From assembly GCF_001005295.1 (NCBI RefSeq), contig NZ_LBMK01000004.1, positions 24,451 to 62,425 of the forward strand: DNA of 37,975 nucleotides. Direction: 5' to 3'. The notes under the pieces were generated by a model that made no database searches, was not told where the DNA came from, and saw only the letters and a program-made list of their open reading frames with translations. The translations under genes and the position numbers were made by a program. Positions 1-8,350 of the stretch are shown in pieces; within the stretch, counting starts at the first letter, position 1, and each line of letters begins with the position of its first letter. The DNA is from Streptomyces yangpuensis. Its GTDB lineage: Bacteria; Actinomycetota; Actinomycetes; Streptomycetales; Streptomycetaceae.

Positions 1-54
1 GCGGCTCTGGTTGCCGCGGTCAGCTTCTGGATCGTGAACCTGGCCTTCGGCTAG
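1..54 (+). CDS. C-terminal 17 residues of a probable PiT-family low-affinity phosphate transporter (partial)
   Basis: Frame 1 is open from the window edge and ends in TAG at 52-54. The residues, ending SFWIVNLAFG, are hydrophobic and suit a final transmembrane helix. The assignment to the PiT inorganic phosphate transporter family is an inference from two things: the remembered C-terminal sequence of Streptomyces PitH proteins, and the convergent position next to pstB, where a pit gene lies in S. coelicolor. Only the last helix is visible, so substrate and start cannot be judged. The segment is repeated downstream (see 119-169). A strong hairpin at 210-243 probably ends the transcript. Confidence 0.6.
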   Translation, partial: AALVAAVSFWIVNLAFG

Positions 55-103
55 TGGTGCCGCCCCGTGCTGGGGGTCCGGGGGCGTCCCCGGGTGATGC
101 AGT

Positions 104-169
104 ATCACCATGCCGGCCGCGGCTCTGGTTGCCGCGGTCAGCTTCTGGATCGTGAACCTGGCCTTCGGC
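104..169 (+). pseudogene. Duplicated 3' end of the upstream transporter gene (remnant)
   Basis: Bases 119-169 are an exact copy of bases 1-51, offset by 118 bp. The reading frame continues upstream through codons for I-T-M-P-A (104-118). That is what I would expect just before the duplicated part in a PiT protein, so the copied unit probably begins near 104; its source lies outside the window. In this copy the codon matching the TAG stop is CAG, so the frame runs on into the terminator region. I see no ribosome-binding site before the ATG at 110. It is best read as a non-functional gene fragment. Confidence 0.6.
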
Positions 170-209
170 CAGCAGTTACGTGCCCGCGGTGCGCCGCGGG
201 AACGAAAGC

Positions 210-243
210 GGGCCGGCTCCCCCCACCCAGGGGGAGCCGGCCC
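210..243. terminator. Bidirectional rho-independent terminator between the transporter and pstB
   Basis: A perfect 14-bp inverted repeat (arms 210-223 and 230-243) has a 6-nt loop. It is followed on the plus strand by a T-rich run (244-256). It sits between two genes that converge on it, so it can end both the upstream transporter transcript and the pst operon transcript. Confidence 0.85.
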
Positions 244-309
244 TCTTTTCTTTCTTCCGTCCCGCGGCGGCACCGCCATGCAGCACCGCGGGACGTCTCG
301 CACATCTCT

Positions 310-1086
<777 letters not shown>

Positions 1087-1114
1087 GGGGTCACTTCGCT
1101 TTCATACAGTCGCG

Positions 1115-2194
1115 TCAGCGACCGGTCTTCGGGGCCTTCCAGCGGGCGATGCCGCGGGCCACCAGATTGAGGATCATGACGAAGGCGATCAGGACGAGCG
1201 CTGCGGCCCATGCCCGGTCGTAGGAGGCGTCACTGCCGACCTTGTACTGCTCCCAAATGTAGAGGGGGAGCGAGGACTGGGCGCCTTCGAAGGGGTTGCC
1301 GTTGATCAGCTGGGAGCCGAAGACCAGCAGCATGATCGGGGCGGTCTCGCCGGCGATGCGGGCGACGGCCAGCATCAGGCCGGTGGAGATGCCGCCGATG
1401 GCGGTGGGGAGGACGACCTTGAGGATCACGCGCCACTTCGGCACACCGAGGGCGAGGGCGGCCTCGCGCAGCTCGTTCGGGACGAGCTTGAGCATCTCCT
1501 CGGTGGAGCGGACCACGACCGGCATCATCAGGATCGACAGGGCCATCGCCCCGGCGAAGCCGGAGGGGCCGAAGCCGAGCATCAGGTTCCAGGTCGTCAG
1601 GATGAACAGACCCGCGACGATGGACGGGATGCCGGTCATGACGTCGACGAAGAACGTCACGGCCTTGGCGAGGCTGCCCTTGCCGTACTCGACCAGGTAG
1701 ACGGCGGTCAGCAGGCCGATCGGGGCCGCGATCAGGGTGGCCAGGGCGATCTGCTCGATGGTGCCGAGCAGCGCGTGGTAGACGCCGCCGCCCTCGTCGA
1801 AGCTGGTCACGCCGTTCATCGAGTGGGTGAGGAAGTCGCCGGTGAGGACCTCCACGCCGCGGCTGACGGTGGTCCAGATCAGCGAGAGCAGCGGGATCAC
1901 CGCGAGGACGAAGGAGACCCACACGACTGAGGTCGCGATGCGGTCCTTGGCCTGGCGGCGGTTCTCGATCACCGCGCTGGCGGTGTAGGTGATCGCGAGG
2001 AACAGGAGGGCCGCGATCAGACCCCACTGGATCTCGCTCTGGAGGCCGAAGGCGAGGCCGATGCCGCTGCCGAGGGCGATCGAGAGGACCGCGATGCCGG
2101 CCGGGGCCCAGCGGGGCAGGCCGCCTCGGGTGAGGCTGGTGGGAGCGGCGGACCGGGAGGCCTGGGGTCGCTGGTCCTGGAGTGCGTGGCTCAT
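1115..2194 (-). CDS. pstA: PstA, phosphate ABC transporter permease
   Basis: 359 aa, longer than the roughly 290-300 aa common outside actinobacteria because of an N-terminal extension of about 60 residues containing two extra hydrophobic segments (about 30-50 and 57-75). The BPD_transp_1 permease domain follows, with the EAA loop REAALALGVPKWRVILKVVL and then RIAGETAP, characteristic of PstA. It forms the inner-membrane channel with PstC and docks PstB. Its start codon overlaps the pstC stop by one base (TGATG on the minus strand), which points to translational coupling. Expression should follow the PHO-box promoter upstream of pstS. Confidence 0.96.
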   Translation of the reverse strand: MSHALQDQRPQASRSAAPTSLTRGGLPRWAPAGIAVLSIALGSGIGLAFGLQSEIQWGLIAALLFLAITYTASAVIENRRQAKDRIATSVVWVSFVLAVIPLLSLIWTTVSRGVEVLTGDFLTHSMNGVTSFDEGGGVYHALLGTIEQIALATLIAAPIGLLTAVYLVEYGKGSLAKAVTFFVDVMTGIPSIVAGLFILTTWNLMLGFGPSGFAGAMALSILMMPVVVRSTEEMLKLVPNELREAALALGVPKWRVILKVVLPTAIGGISTGLMLAVARIAGETAPIMLLVFGSQLINGNPFEGAQSSLPLYIWEQYKVGSDASYDRAWAAALVLIAFVMILNLVARGIARWKAPKTGR

Positions 2195-3183
2195 CAGGCG
2201 TTCGCCCCCGAGAAGTCCTTGCGGCGAGCGATGATCAGGCGAGCTGCACCGTTGACCAGCAGGGTGAGCAGGAAGAGGACGAGACCGGAGGCGATCAGCG
2301 CGTCCCGGCCGAACTCGTTGGCCTCGTCGAACTTCGCGGCGATGTTCTGCGCGAAGGTGCCGCCACCCGGGTTCAGGATGTGGCCGGAGATCAGGAAGCT
2401 CGGGGAGAGAACGGTCGCGACGGCCATGGTCTCGCCGAGGGCGCGGCCGAGGCCGAGCATCGAGGCGGAGATGACGCCGGAGCGGCCGAAGGGCAGCACC
2501 GACATCCGGATGACCTCCCAGCGGGTCGCGCCGAGGGCCAGGGCGGCCTCCTCGTTCATGCGCGGGACCTGGAGGAAGACCTCACGGCTGACACTGGTCA
2601 CGATCGGCAGGATCATGATCGCGAGCAGGATGCCGACGGTGAAGAGCGAGCGGGCGACGCCGACCTGGGTCTTGTCGAAGACGTAGGTCCAGCCCAGGTA
2701 CTCGTCGAGCCAGAGGTTCAGGCCGTTCAGCTGCGGAACGAGGAAGAGGGCGCCCCAGATGCCGTAGATGATCGACGGTACGGCGGCCAGCAGGTCGACC
2801 ACGTAGGCGATCGGCGCGGCCAGCCTGCGCGGCGCGTAGTGCGAGATGAACAGGGCGATGCCGACAGCGATCGGAACCGCGATGGCCATCGCGATGACCG
2901 AGCTGACGACGGTGCCGAAGAGCAGGACGGCGATGCCGAAGACGGGCGGGTTGGCCGACGCGTTCCAGTCGAAGGTGGTGAGGAAGTTCCCCTCGTTCTC
3001 CGACAGGGCGATCGTGGCGCGGTAGGTGAGGAAGGCGGCGATCGACGCCATGATCACCAGGAGCAGGATGCCGGATCCCTTGGAGAGCCCGGCGAAGATC
3101 TTGTCGCCGGCGCGGCCGGTGGACCTTCCGCTCTTGGCGACAGGCGGAGCCGTGTCTATCTGGGTGGGTGTGGTGGAAGCCAT
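2194..3183 (-). CDS. pstC: PstC, phosphate ABC transporter permease
   Basis: 329 aa with one N-terminal transmembrane segment (about 37-55) after a Thr/Pro-rich cytoplasmic tail, then the BPD_transp_1 domain. The EAA loop reads EEAALALGATRWEVIRMSVLP and is followed by GRALGETMAVATVL, the PstC signature region. It pairs with PstA to form the phosphate channel. It lies 141 bp after pstS, a longer gap than the others in this operon, with a hairpin inside (3274-3310). The stop overlaps the pstA start. Confidence 0.97.
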   Translation of the reverse strand: MASTTPTQIDTAPPVAKSGRSTGRAGDKIFAGLSKGSGILLLVIMASIAAFLTYRATIALSENEGNFLTTFDWNASANPPVFGIAVLLFGTVVSSVIAMAIAVPIAVGIALFISHYAPRRLAAPIAYVVDLLAAVPSIIYGIWGALFLVPQLNGLNLWLDEYLGWTYVFDKTQVGVARSLFTVGILLAIMILPIVTSVSREVFLQVPRMNEEAALALGATRWEVIRMSVLPFGRSGVISASMLGLGRALGETMAVATVLSPSFLISGHILNPGGGTFAQNIAAKFDEANEFGRDALIASGLVLFLLTLLVNGAARLIIARRKDFSGANA

Positions 3184-3273
3184 GGTCTTTCCGGTCTGTG
3201 TGGGGGGCGAGCCCCCTGGCGGCGGTGCACCGGATTCCCCCGGGTGGAGGGGAAGTGTCTCCGGGGCCGGCCC

Positions 3274-3310
3274 GCCCGGTCCCCGGACGGGGGGAGAGGG
3301 CGGACCGGGC
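3274..3310 (-). other. Intercistronic hairpin between pstS and pstC
   Basis: A perfect 9-bp GC-rich stem (3274-3282 with 3302-3310) with a 19-nt loop lies just after the pstS stop on the minus strand. It has no T-run. A second small hairpin (3203-3208 with 3211-3216) lies nearer pstC. Such structures commonly keep the binding-protein mRNA more abundant than the permease mRNA by partial termination or 3'-end protection. That role here is an inference. Confidence 0.4.
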
Positions 3311-3324
3311 CTCGGAGCTCAGGA

Positions 3325-4461
3325 CTAGCCCAGCGAGTTGATGACCTCGCGGACCTTGGCGTTGATCTCGGCCGGGATCGGCGCGTAGCCGTTGTCGAGG
3401 AGGACCTTCTGGCCCGCGTCGGAGGCGGCGTAGTTCAGGAAGGACTTCACGGTCGGCAGGGTCTCCGCCTTGTTGCCCTTGTCGCAGACGATCTCGTAGG
3501 TCACCAGGACGAGCGGGTAGGCGCCCTCGGCCTTGGTGGTGTAGTCGAGCTTCAGGGCCAGGTCGGAGCCGGTGCCGGAGACCTTGGCGGCGGCGATGGC
3601 CTTGGAGGCGTTCTCGCCGGTGGCCGGGACCGGGGCGGCTGCGCCCGTGTTGAGGTCGACGGTCTTGATGCCCTGGGCGCTGGCGAAGGAGAGCTCGAAG
3701 TAGCCGATCGCGCCGTCCACCTGCTTGACCTGCGCGGCGACACCGGCGGAGCCGGAGGCGGCCTGGCCGCCGGGGGCGGCCCACTTCTTCGCGGCCTCGT
3801 GCGGCCAGGCGTCGGGGGCGGCGGCCTTGAGGTACTTGGTGATGTTCTCGGTGGTGCCCGAGTCGTCGGAGCGGTGGAAGGCCTGGATGGCGGTGGAGGG
3901 AAGCGTGACCCCGGGGTTCAGCTTCTTGATCGCCTCGTCGTCCCACTTCTTGATCTTGTCGTTGAAGATGTTGGCGATCGTGGCGGCGTCCAGGTTCAGC
4001 TTGTCCACGCCGGCGACGTTGAAGCCGAGGGCGACGGGGCCGCCGACCATCGGCAGGTCGATGCCCTGGCCGCCGGTGCAGATCTTCTTCGACTCCTCGA
4101 CCTGCTCCGGCTTCAGCGCCGAGTCGGAGCCGGCGAAACCGACCGTGCCCTGGTTGAAGGCGACGATGCCCTCACCGGAGGAGGAGGACTTGTAGTTCAC
4201 CTCGACGCCGGAGCAGGCGGCCATGTAGTTCTTGATCCACAGCTCGACCGCGTTCTTCTGCGCGGAGGAGCCGGAGGCGAGCAGCTTGCCCTTGGCGCCG
4301 TCGCACTTGATGTCGCCGGCGGCCGGGGCGGCGGCCTTGGTGGCGCCGTCGCCGGTCTTGGTGTTGTCGTCCGAGCCGCACGCCGTGAGGACCAGGGCGC
4401 CGGACACGACAAGCGCACCGAGGGCGGAGGCACGAAGCATGTTCTTGCGCTGAAGCTTCAC
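3325..4461 (-). CDS. pstS: PstS, phosphate-binding lipoprotein
   Basis: 378 aa. A lipoprotein signal peptide (residues 1-27) ends in the lipobox LTAC with Cys28, followed by an acidic GSDD tether, so the mature protein is anchored outside the membrane. It captures phosphate for PstCA. Family features seen are GSSAQ in the first binding loop, FAGSDSAL, and the phosphate loop RSDDSGTTENI. It is the first gene of pstSCAB. A PHO box upstream (4604-4643) indicates induction by PhoP under phosphate limitation. The ATG at 4459-4461 lies just before the basic stretch of the signal peptide. Confidence 0.98.
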   Translation of the reverse strand: MKLQRKNMLRASALGALVVSGALVLTACGSDDNTKTGDGATKAAAPAAGDIKCDGAKGKLLASGSSAQKNAVELWIKNYMAACSGVEVNYKSSSSGEGIVAFNQGTVGFAGSDSALKPEQVEESKKICTGGQGIDLPMVGGPVALGFNVAGVDKLNLDAATIANIFNDKIKKWDDEAIKKLNPGVTLPSTAIQAFHRSDDSGTTENITKYLKAAAPDAWPHEAAKKWAAPGGQAASGSAGVAAQVKQVDGAIGYFELSFASAQGIKTVDLNTGAAAPVPATGENASKAIAAAKVSGTGSDLALKLDYTTKAEGAYPLVLVTYEIVCDKGNKAETLPTVKSFLNYAASDAGQKVLLDNGYAPIPAEINAKVREVINSLG

Positions 4462-4588
4462 TTTCGGGTGTTCCTTCCAGAAGCCGCCGGCCGCTTTCCG
4501 TTCGTACCGGGCGGCGTGCGAAGAGGACTACGTCGGGTGCCCGGGCGGGCCGCTCCCTCCGTGGGCCGGCCTTCTCCGTGCACGACCG

Positions 4589-4643
4589 AAATTAGGCAGA
4601 ACAGGTGAAGCAGCCGACCGGCCCGAGTGAACGGACGGTGAAC
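4589..4643 (-). promoter_or_regulatory. PHO box and -10 element of the pstS promoter
   Basis: Read on the minus strand, GTTCACC (4637-4643) and GTTCACT (4626-4632) are spaced exactly 11 nt. A further CTTCACC (4604-4610) lies two 11-nt turns on. Direct repeats of 11-nt units with a GTTCACC core are the established PhoP operator of Streptomyces. A -10-like TAATTT lies at 4589-4594 with no good -35, as expected of an activator-dependent promoter. The leader to the pstS ATG is about 120 nt. Confidence 0.85.
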
Positions 4644-4709
4644 CGTGGCGGACGACCCGGTGCGTTCCGGCGCGTCCGCCCACGGGGGCCATCATCCGTT
4701 ATCCCGCCG

Positions 4710-5687
4710 TTATCGCGGTGTGACCGCGGGCTCCCTCAGCCACAGGTGCTGGAAGTCCGCCCGGGCCGCCTCGACCTCATGACGCTGGTCGGCGTGCAGA
4801 ACTCCTAAAGCGTAGGCCGTGGCCGGGGCGATACGCGGGGTACGGGCCGCGGTGGCGGAGGCGGCGGCGGCCTCGGCGGCGTCCCGGTGGCGGTCCAGGG
4901 CCTCGCCCGCGGCCGCGGGCCGGCTCACGTCCTCGCCGAGGACCTCCCGCGCGTACCGGTGGATCCGCAGGAGGCGGCGTACCTCGTGCCAGAGGCCGTC
5001 GTGGTCGGCGTCGTACGGGCTCGGGGCCGTCTCACGGGCACCCGTCGGCGGCAGCGCCGCCACCGCTGCCGACAGTCGGGTTTCGGCCACTGCCGCGAGG
5101 GGGACGAGGACCTCCCCGACCCGCCCGCGGGCCGCGACCGCGTCGAGCGGGACCTCGGAGGCCAGCACCGCCACCGCGTCCGCCACCGCGTGGAAGCGGG
5201 ACGAGCCGAGCGCCTGGAGGGTGGCCGAGTGGGCGCGGGTACGGGCGAGGGTCAGCTGCCGGTCCAGCAGCGCGCCCGCGCGCGCCGAGCCCACCGTCAG
5301 CGCGCCGGCCGAGCCGCGCGGCGCCGGGAGCCCGGGGGACCCCGACAGCCGGTGCAGCGCGTCCGTGAGCCGGGACAGCCGGGCGGCGTACGCGTGCTCG
5401 TCCGCCAGCGTCGAGGACAGCCACACCAGCTCGGTGCGCAGGCCGTCCGCCCACGACGACTCGGTCACCACCCGGAACGTGGCCAGTGATCCGCTGATGC
5501 GGCGCGCGGCCCCCCGCAGGCTGCGCGCCGCACCGCTGCTCTCCGCGGCGTCGGCCCCGCTCACGGCGCTCGGACCGTACTGACGCAGGGCGCGCAGGAA
5601 CGCCGTGGCCTGCGAACGCAGGTACGTGCCCAGCACGTCACCTGCGTCCGGCTCTCCCGCCTGCGGGTTACGGTTTTGCTGAGCCAC
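4710..5687 (-). CDS. CHAD domain-containing protein
   Basis: 325 aa, almost wholly helical and rich in Arg and His. It fits the CHAD domain (conserved histidine alpha-helical domain), with a first half such as YLRSQATAFLRALRQ and LRGAARRISGSLATFR and a repeated second half. CHAD proteins bind inorganic polyphosphate through basic helices, and an adjacent ppk is a recurring context. The start is GTG at 5685-5687. It overlaps the last 20 nt of ppk, so the two are probably translationally coupled. The likely role is to bind or localise polyphosphate made by Ppk. There is no signal peptide or membrane segment. Confidence 0.85.
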   Translation of the reverse strand: MAQQNRNPQAGEPDAGDVLGTYLRSQATAFLRALRQYGPSAVSGADAAESSGAARSLRGAARRISGSLATFRVVTESSWADGLRTELVWLSSTLADEHAYAARLSRLTDALHRLSGSPGLPAPRGSAGALTVGSARAGALLDRQLTLARTRAHSATLQALGSSRFHAVADAVAVLASEVPLDAVAARGRVGEVLVPLAAVAETRLSAAVAALPPTGARETAPSPYDADHDGLWHEVRRLLRIHRYAREVLGEDVSRPAAAGEALDRHRDAAEAAAASATAARTPRIAPATAYALGVLHADQRHEVEAARADFQHLWLREPAVTPR

Positions 5688-7983
5688 GCCGGCGCCTCCG
5701 GGCGTCTATGAGCGTCTCCTGTACGTGCCGCAGCGGCTGGCCGTCCGCGTCCGTGCTGTGCCGTGTCCATTCACCGTCCGGGCCCAGGTGCCAGGAGGAG
5801 GTGGCGTCGGACATCCCGGTCTCCAGCATCCGGTCCAGTGCCGCGCGGTGGGCCGGGTCGGCGACCCTGACCAGTGCCTCGATACGGCGGTCGAGGTTGC
5901 GGTGCATCATGTCGGCGCTGCCGATCCACACCTCGGGCTCGCCGCCGTTGCCGAAGGCGAAGACCCGGGAGTGCTCCAGGAAACGGCCGAGGACCGAACG
6001 GACCCGGATGTTGTCCGAGAGCCCCGGGACTCCCGGGCGCACCGCGCAGATGCCGCGCACCCAGATGTCGACGGGCACGCCCGTCTGGGAGGCCCGGTAG
6101 AGCGAGTCGATCAGGGCCTCGTCGACGATCGAGTTCATCTTCAGGCGCACGTACGCGGGGCGGCCTGCCTTGTGGTGGGCGGCCTCCTTGTCGATGCGCG
6201 CGATCAGTCCGTCGCGCAGCGAGCGGGGGGCCACCAGCAGGCGGCGGTAGGTCTCGCGGCGGGAGTAGCCGGAGAGCCGGTTGAAGAGGTCGGAGAGGTC
6301 CGCGCCGACCTGCGGGTCGGCGGTGAGCAGGCCGAGGTCCTCGTATAGCCGGGCCGTCTTGGGGTGGTAGTTGCCGGTGCCCACGTGGGAGTAGCGGCGC
6401 AGGGTGTCGCCCTCCTGGCGGACGACGAGCGACAGCTTGCAGTGGGTCTTGAGGCCGACGAGCCCGTAGACGACGTGGCAGCCGGACTCCTCCAGCTTGC
6501 GCGCCCACTTGATGTTGGCCTGTTCGTCGAAGCGAGCCTTGATCTCGACGAGTACGAGGACCTGCTTGCCGGAGTCGGCGGCGTCGATCAGGGCGTCCAC
6601 GATCGGGGAGTCGCCGGAGGTGCGGTAGAGCGTCTGCTTGATGGCGAGGACGTCCGGGTCGGCGGCGGCCTGCTCCAGGAAGGCCTGCACGGAGGTGGAG
6701 AAGGAGTCGTACGGGTGGTGCAGCAGCACGTCCCGCTCGCGCAGCGCGGCGAAGATGTCGGGCGCGTGCGCGGACTCGACCTCGGCGAGGTCGCGGTGGG
6801 TGCCGGCGACGAACTTCGGGTACTTCAGCTCCGGGATGTCCAGCGAGGCGATCCCGAAGAGGGCGGTCAGGTCGAGCGGCCCGGGCAGCGGGTACACCTC
6901 GGAGGCGTTGACGTTCAGCTCCTGCACGAGGAGGTCCAGGACGCCGGGGTCGATGGACTCCTCGACCTCCAGGCGCACGGGCGGGCCGAAGCGGCGCCGC
7001 ATGAGCTCCTTCTCCAGGGCCTGGAGCAGGTTCTCGGCGTCGTCCTCCTCCACCTCCAGGTCCTCGTTGCGGGTCACGCGGAACATGTGGTGCGCGAGCA
7101 CCTCCATGCCGGGGAACAGCTCCTCCAGGTGCGCGGCGATGACGTCCTCCAGCGGGACGTAGCGCTGCGGGGAGGCCTCCAGGAAGCGGGAGAGGATCGG
7201 CGGGACCTTGACCCGGGCGAAGTGGCGGTGGCCGCTGACGGGGTTGCGCACGACGACGGCCAGGTTGAGGGAGAGGCCGGAGATGTACGGGAAGGGGTGC
7301 GCGGGGTCCACGGCCAGCGGGGTCAGCACGGGGAAGATCTGGTTCCGGAACAGCGTGAAGAGGCGGGCCTGCTCCTTCTCGGTGAGGTCCGGCCAGCGGA
7401 TGAGGTGGATGCCCTCCTCGGCCAGCGCCGGGGAGATGTCCTGCTGGAAGCAGGCGGCGTGGCGGGCCATGAGTTCGCGCGAGCGCGTCCAGATGAGGTC
7501 CAGCACCTCGCGGGGCTGCAGGCCGGAGGCCGATCGGGTGGCGACACCCGTCGCGATGCGCCGTTTGAGGCCGGCCACGCGGACCATGAAGAACTCGTCG
7601 AGGTTGCTCGCGAAGATCGCCAGGAAGTTGGCGCGCTCCAGCAGCGGGGTCGTCGGGTCCTCGGCGAGCTCCAGCACCCGCTCGTTGAAGGCGAGCCAGC
7701 TGCGCTCCCGGTCGAGGAAGCGGCCCGGGGGCAGTTCCCCGCCGTCCTTGTCGTCGTAGGCGTCCAGGTCGGCGTCGAGGTCGGGGTCGAGGCCTAGGTG
7801 CGGGCGGTGCGCGGCGATGGAGCCTATGCGGGCGTGGGCCGCGGCGCCGGTGGCCTGGGCGCCGGCCTTGCCGGTGTCCTTGCCGGTGTCCTTGTCCGTG
7901 GGCTCGCCGGTTGCGGAGGCGGACGTGTGGGACGGGTGCTGTGCGGGGACCTCGGTGGGGCCGGCGCTGGGCTTGTGACTCAT
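5668..7983 (-). CDS. ppk: Polyphosphate kinase 1
   Basis: 771 aa from the ATG at 7981-7983; the frame stays open further upstream but that part is low-complexity. A purine-rich GGAAGAATGGAG precedes the start. Ppk reversibly transfers the ATP gamma-phosphate to inorganic polyphosphate. Seen are the N-terminal domain beginning LDRERSWLAFNERVLELA, the catalytic-histidine motif SHVGTGNYH (His at about 533, the phosphorylated residue) and the second histidine in ADMMHRNLDRR (about 693). The first 90 or so residues are a divergent Thr/Lys/Ala-rich extension, as in other streptomycetes. A PHO-like repeat at 8077-8098 suggests PhoP control. Confidence 0.97.
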   Translation of the reverse strand: MSHKPSAGPTEVPAQHPSHTSASATGEPTDKDTGKDTGKAGAQATGAAAHARIGSIAAHRPHLGLDPDLDADLDAYDDKDGGELPPGRFLDRERSWLAFNERVLELAEDPTTPLLERANFLAIFASNLDEFFMVRVAGLKRRIATGVATRSASGLQPREVLDLIWTRSRELMARHAACFQQDISPALAEEGIHLIRWPDLTEKEQARLFTLFRNQIFPVLTPLAVDPAHPFPYISGLSLNLAVVVRNPVSGHRHFARVKVPPILSRFLEASPQRYVPLEDVIAAHLEELFPGMEVLAHHMFRVTRNEDLEVEEDDAENLLQALEKELMRRRFGPPVRLEVEESIDPGVLDLLVQELNVNASEVYPLPGPLDLTALFGIASLDIPELKYPKFVAGTHRDLAEVESAHAPDIFAALRERDVLLHHPYDSFSTSVQAFLEQAAADPDVLAIKQTLYRTSGDSPIVDALIDAADSGKQVLVLVEIKARFDEQANIKWARKLEESGCHVVYGLVGLKTHCKLSLVVRQEGDTLRRYSHVGTGNYHPKTARLYEDLGLLTADPQVGADLSDLFNRLSGYSRRETYRRLLVAPRSLRDGLIARIDKEAAHHKAGRPAYVRLKMNSIVDEALIDSLYRASQTGVPVDIWVRGICAVRPGVPGLSDNIRVRSVLGRFLEHSRVFAFGNGGEPEVWIGSADMMHRNLDRRIEALVRVADPAHRAALDRMLETGMSDATSSWHLGPDGEWTRHSTDADGQPLRHVQETLIDARRRRRGSAKP

Positions 7984-8076
7984 GACTCCATTCTTCCGCG
8001 CAAGCGGCAGGACAGGCGCGTCGGAGGCGTCGGCCGTCGGCCGGAGTCGGGGCTGCATTGGGGGAGGGTCGCAAGC

Positions 8077-8098
8077 GCGTCTGAATGCCCGGTTAATG
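8077..8098 (-). promoter_or_regulatory. Candidate PHO box upstream of ppk
   Basis: On the minus strand, CATTAACCGGG (8088-8098) is followed directly by CATTCAGACGC (8077-8087), two 11-nt units in phase. They match the 11-nt architecture of Streptomyces PHO boxes but only loosely match the GTTCACC core. The site lies 94 nt upstream of the ppk start. ppk is known to be PhoP-dependent in S. lividans and S. coelicolor; using this exact site is an inference. Confidence 0.5.
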
Positions 8099-8201
8099 GC
8101 GCATGGCTTCCCGGCTCCGGCTGGCGCACGAGTCGTTCCCGGAGGGGCGCGGGTGGTGTGCCGGTGCGGCGCCGTTGCCGGGGGCGCCGCCCCCGGACCC
8201 C

Positions 8202-8227
8202 CGCGCCTCAAAACGCCGGCGGGGCTG
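8202..8227. repeat. Dispersed repeat, copy 1 (CGCGCCTCAAAACGCCGGCG type)
   Basis: The 26-nt core at 8202-8227 is nearly identical to 37945-37969 at the far end of the window; they differ only in the A-run in the middle (AAAA against AAT). The preceding GC-rich GGGGGCGCCGCCCCC (about 8180-8194) is a self-complementary arm. Motifs of this kind are, from memory, very common between genes in Streptomyces genomes. It belongs to the 367-bp region between mshD and ppk, which otherwise holds the ppk leader, the PHO-like site and the array below. Confidence 0.6.
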
Positions 8228-8320
8228 CATGAGGCGGCGGGGCTCAATGAGGCGGCGAGGCTGCATGAGGCGGCGGGGCTGATGGGGGCGGCGGGGCTGA
8301 CGTGAGGCGGCGGGGTCGGG
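8215..8320. repeat. Degenerate tandem array of 17-20-bp units
   Basis: About six units resembling GCGGCGGGGCTGCATGAG follow one another, beginning at about 8215, 8234, 8252, 8270, 8287 and 8307. The first unit is the tail of the dispersed repeat above, so the array seems to have grown from it. No convincing coding potential is seen. It lies between the mshD stop and the ppk promoter region. Confidence 0.7.
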
Positions 8321-8350
8321 TGGGGCGGCTGGGCCCGGGGCTTGTGCGGG

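Noticed and set aside
2182..4608. Very long open frame on the plus strand opposite pstC and pstS
   Set aside because: It is the antisense shadow of high-GC codons; the minus-strand frames encode clear PstC and PstS, while this one is Gly/Asp/Val-rich with no family.
7984..8247. 88-residue N-terminal extension of Ppk
   Set aside because: It would cover the PHO-like site and repeat array, and is Pro/Ala/Arg low-complexity. The ATG at 7983 gives the usual Streptomyces length.
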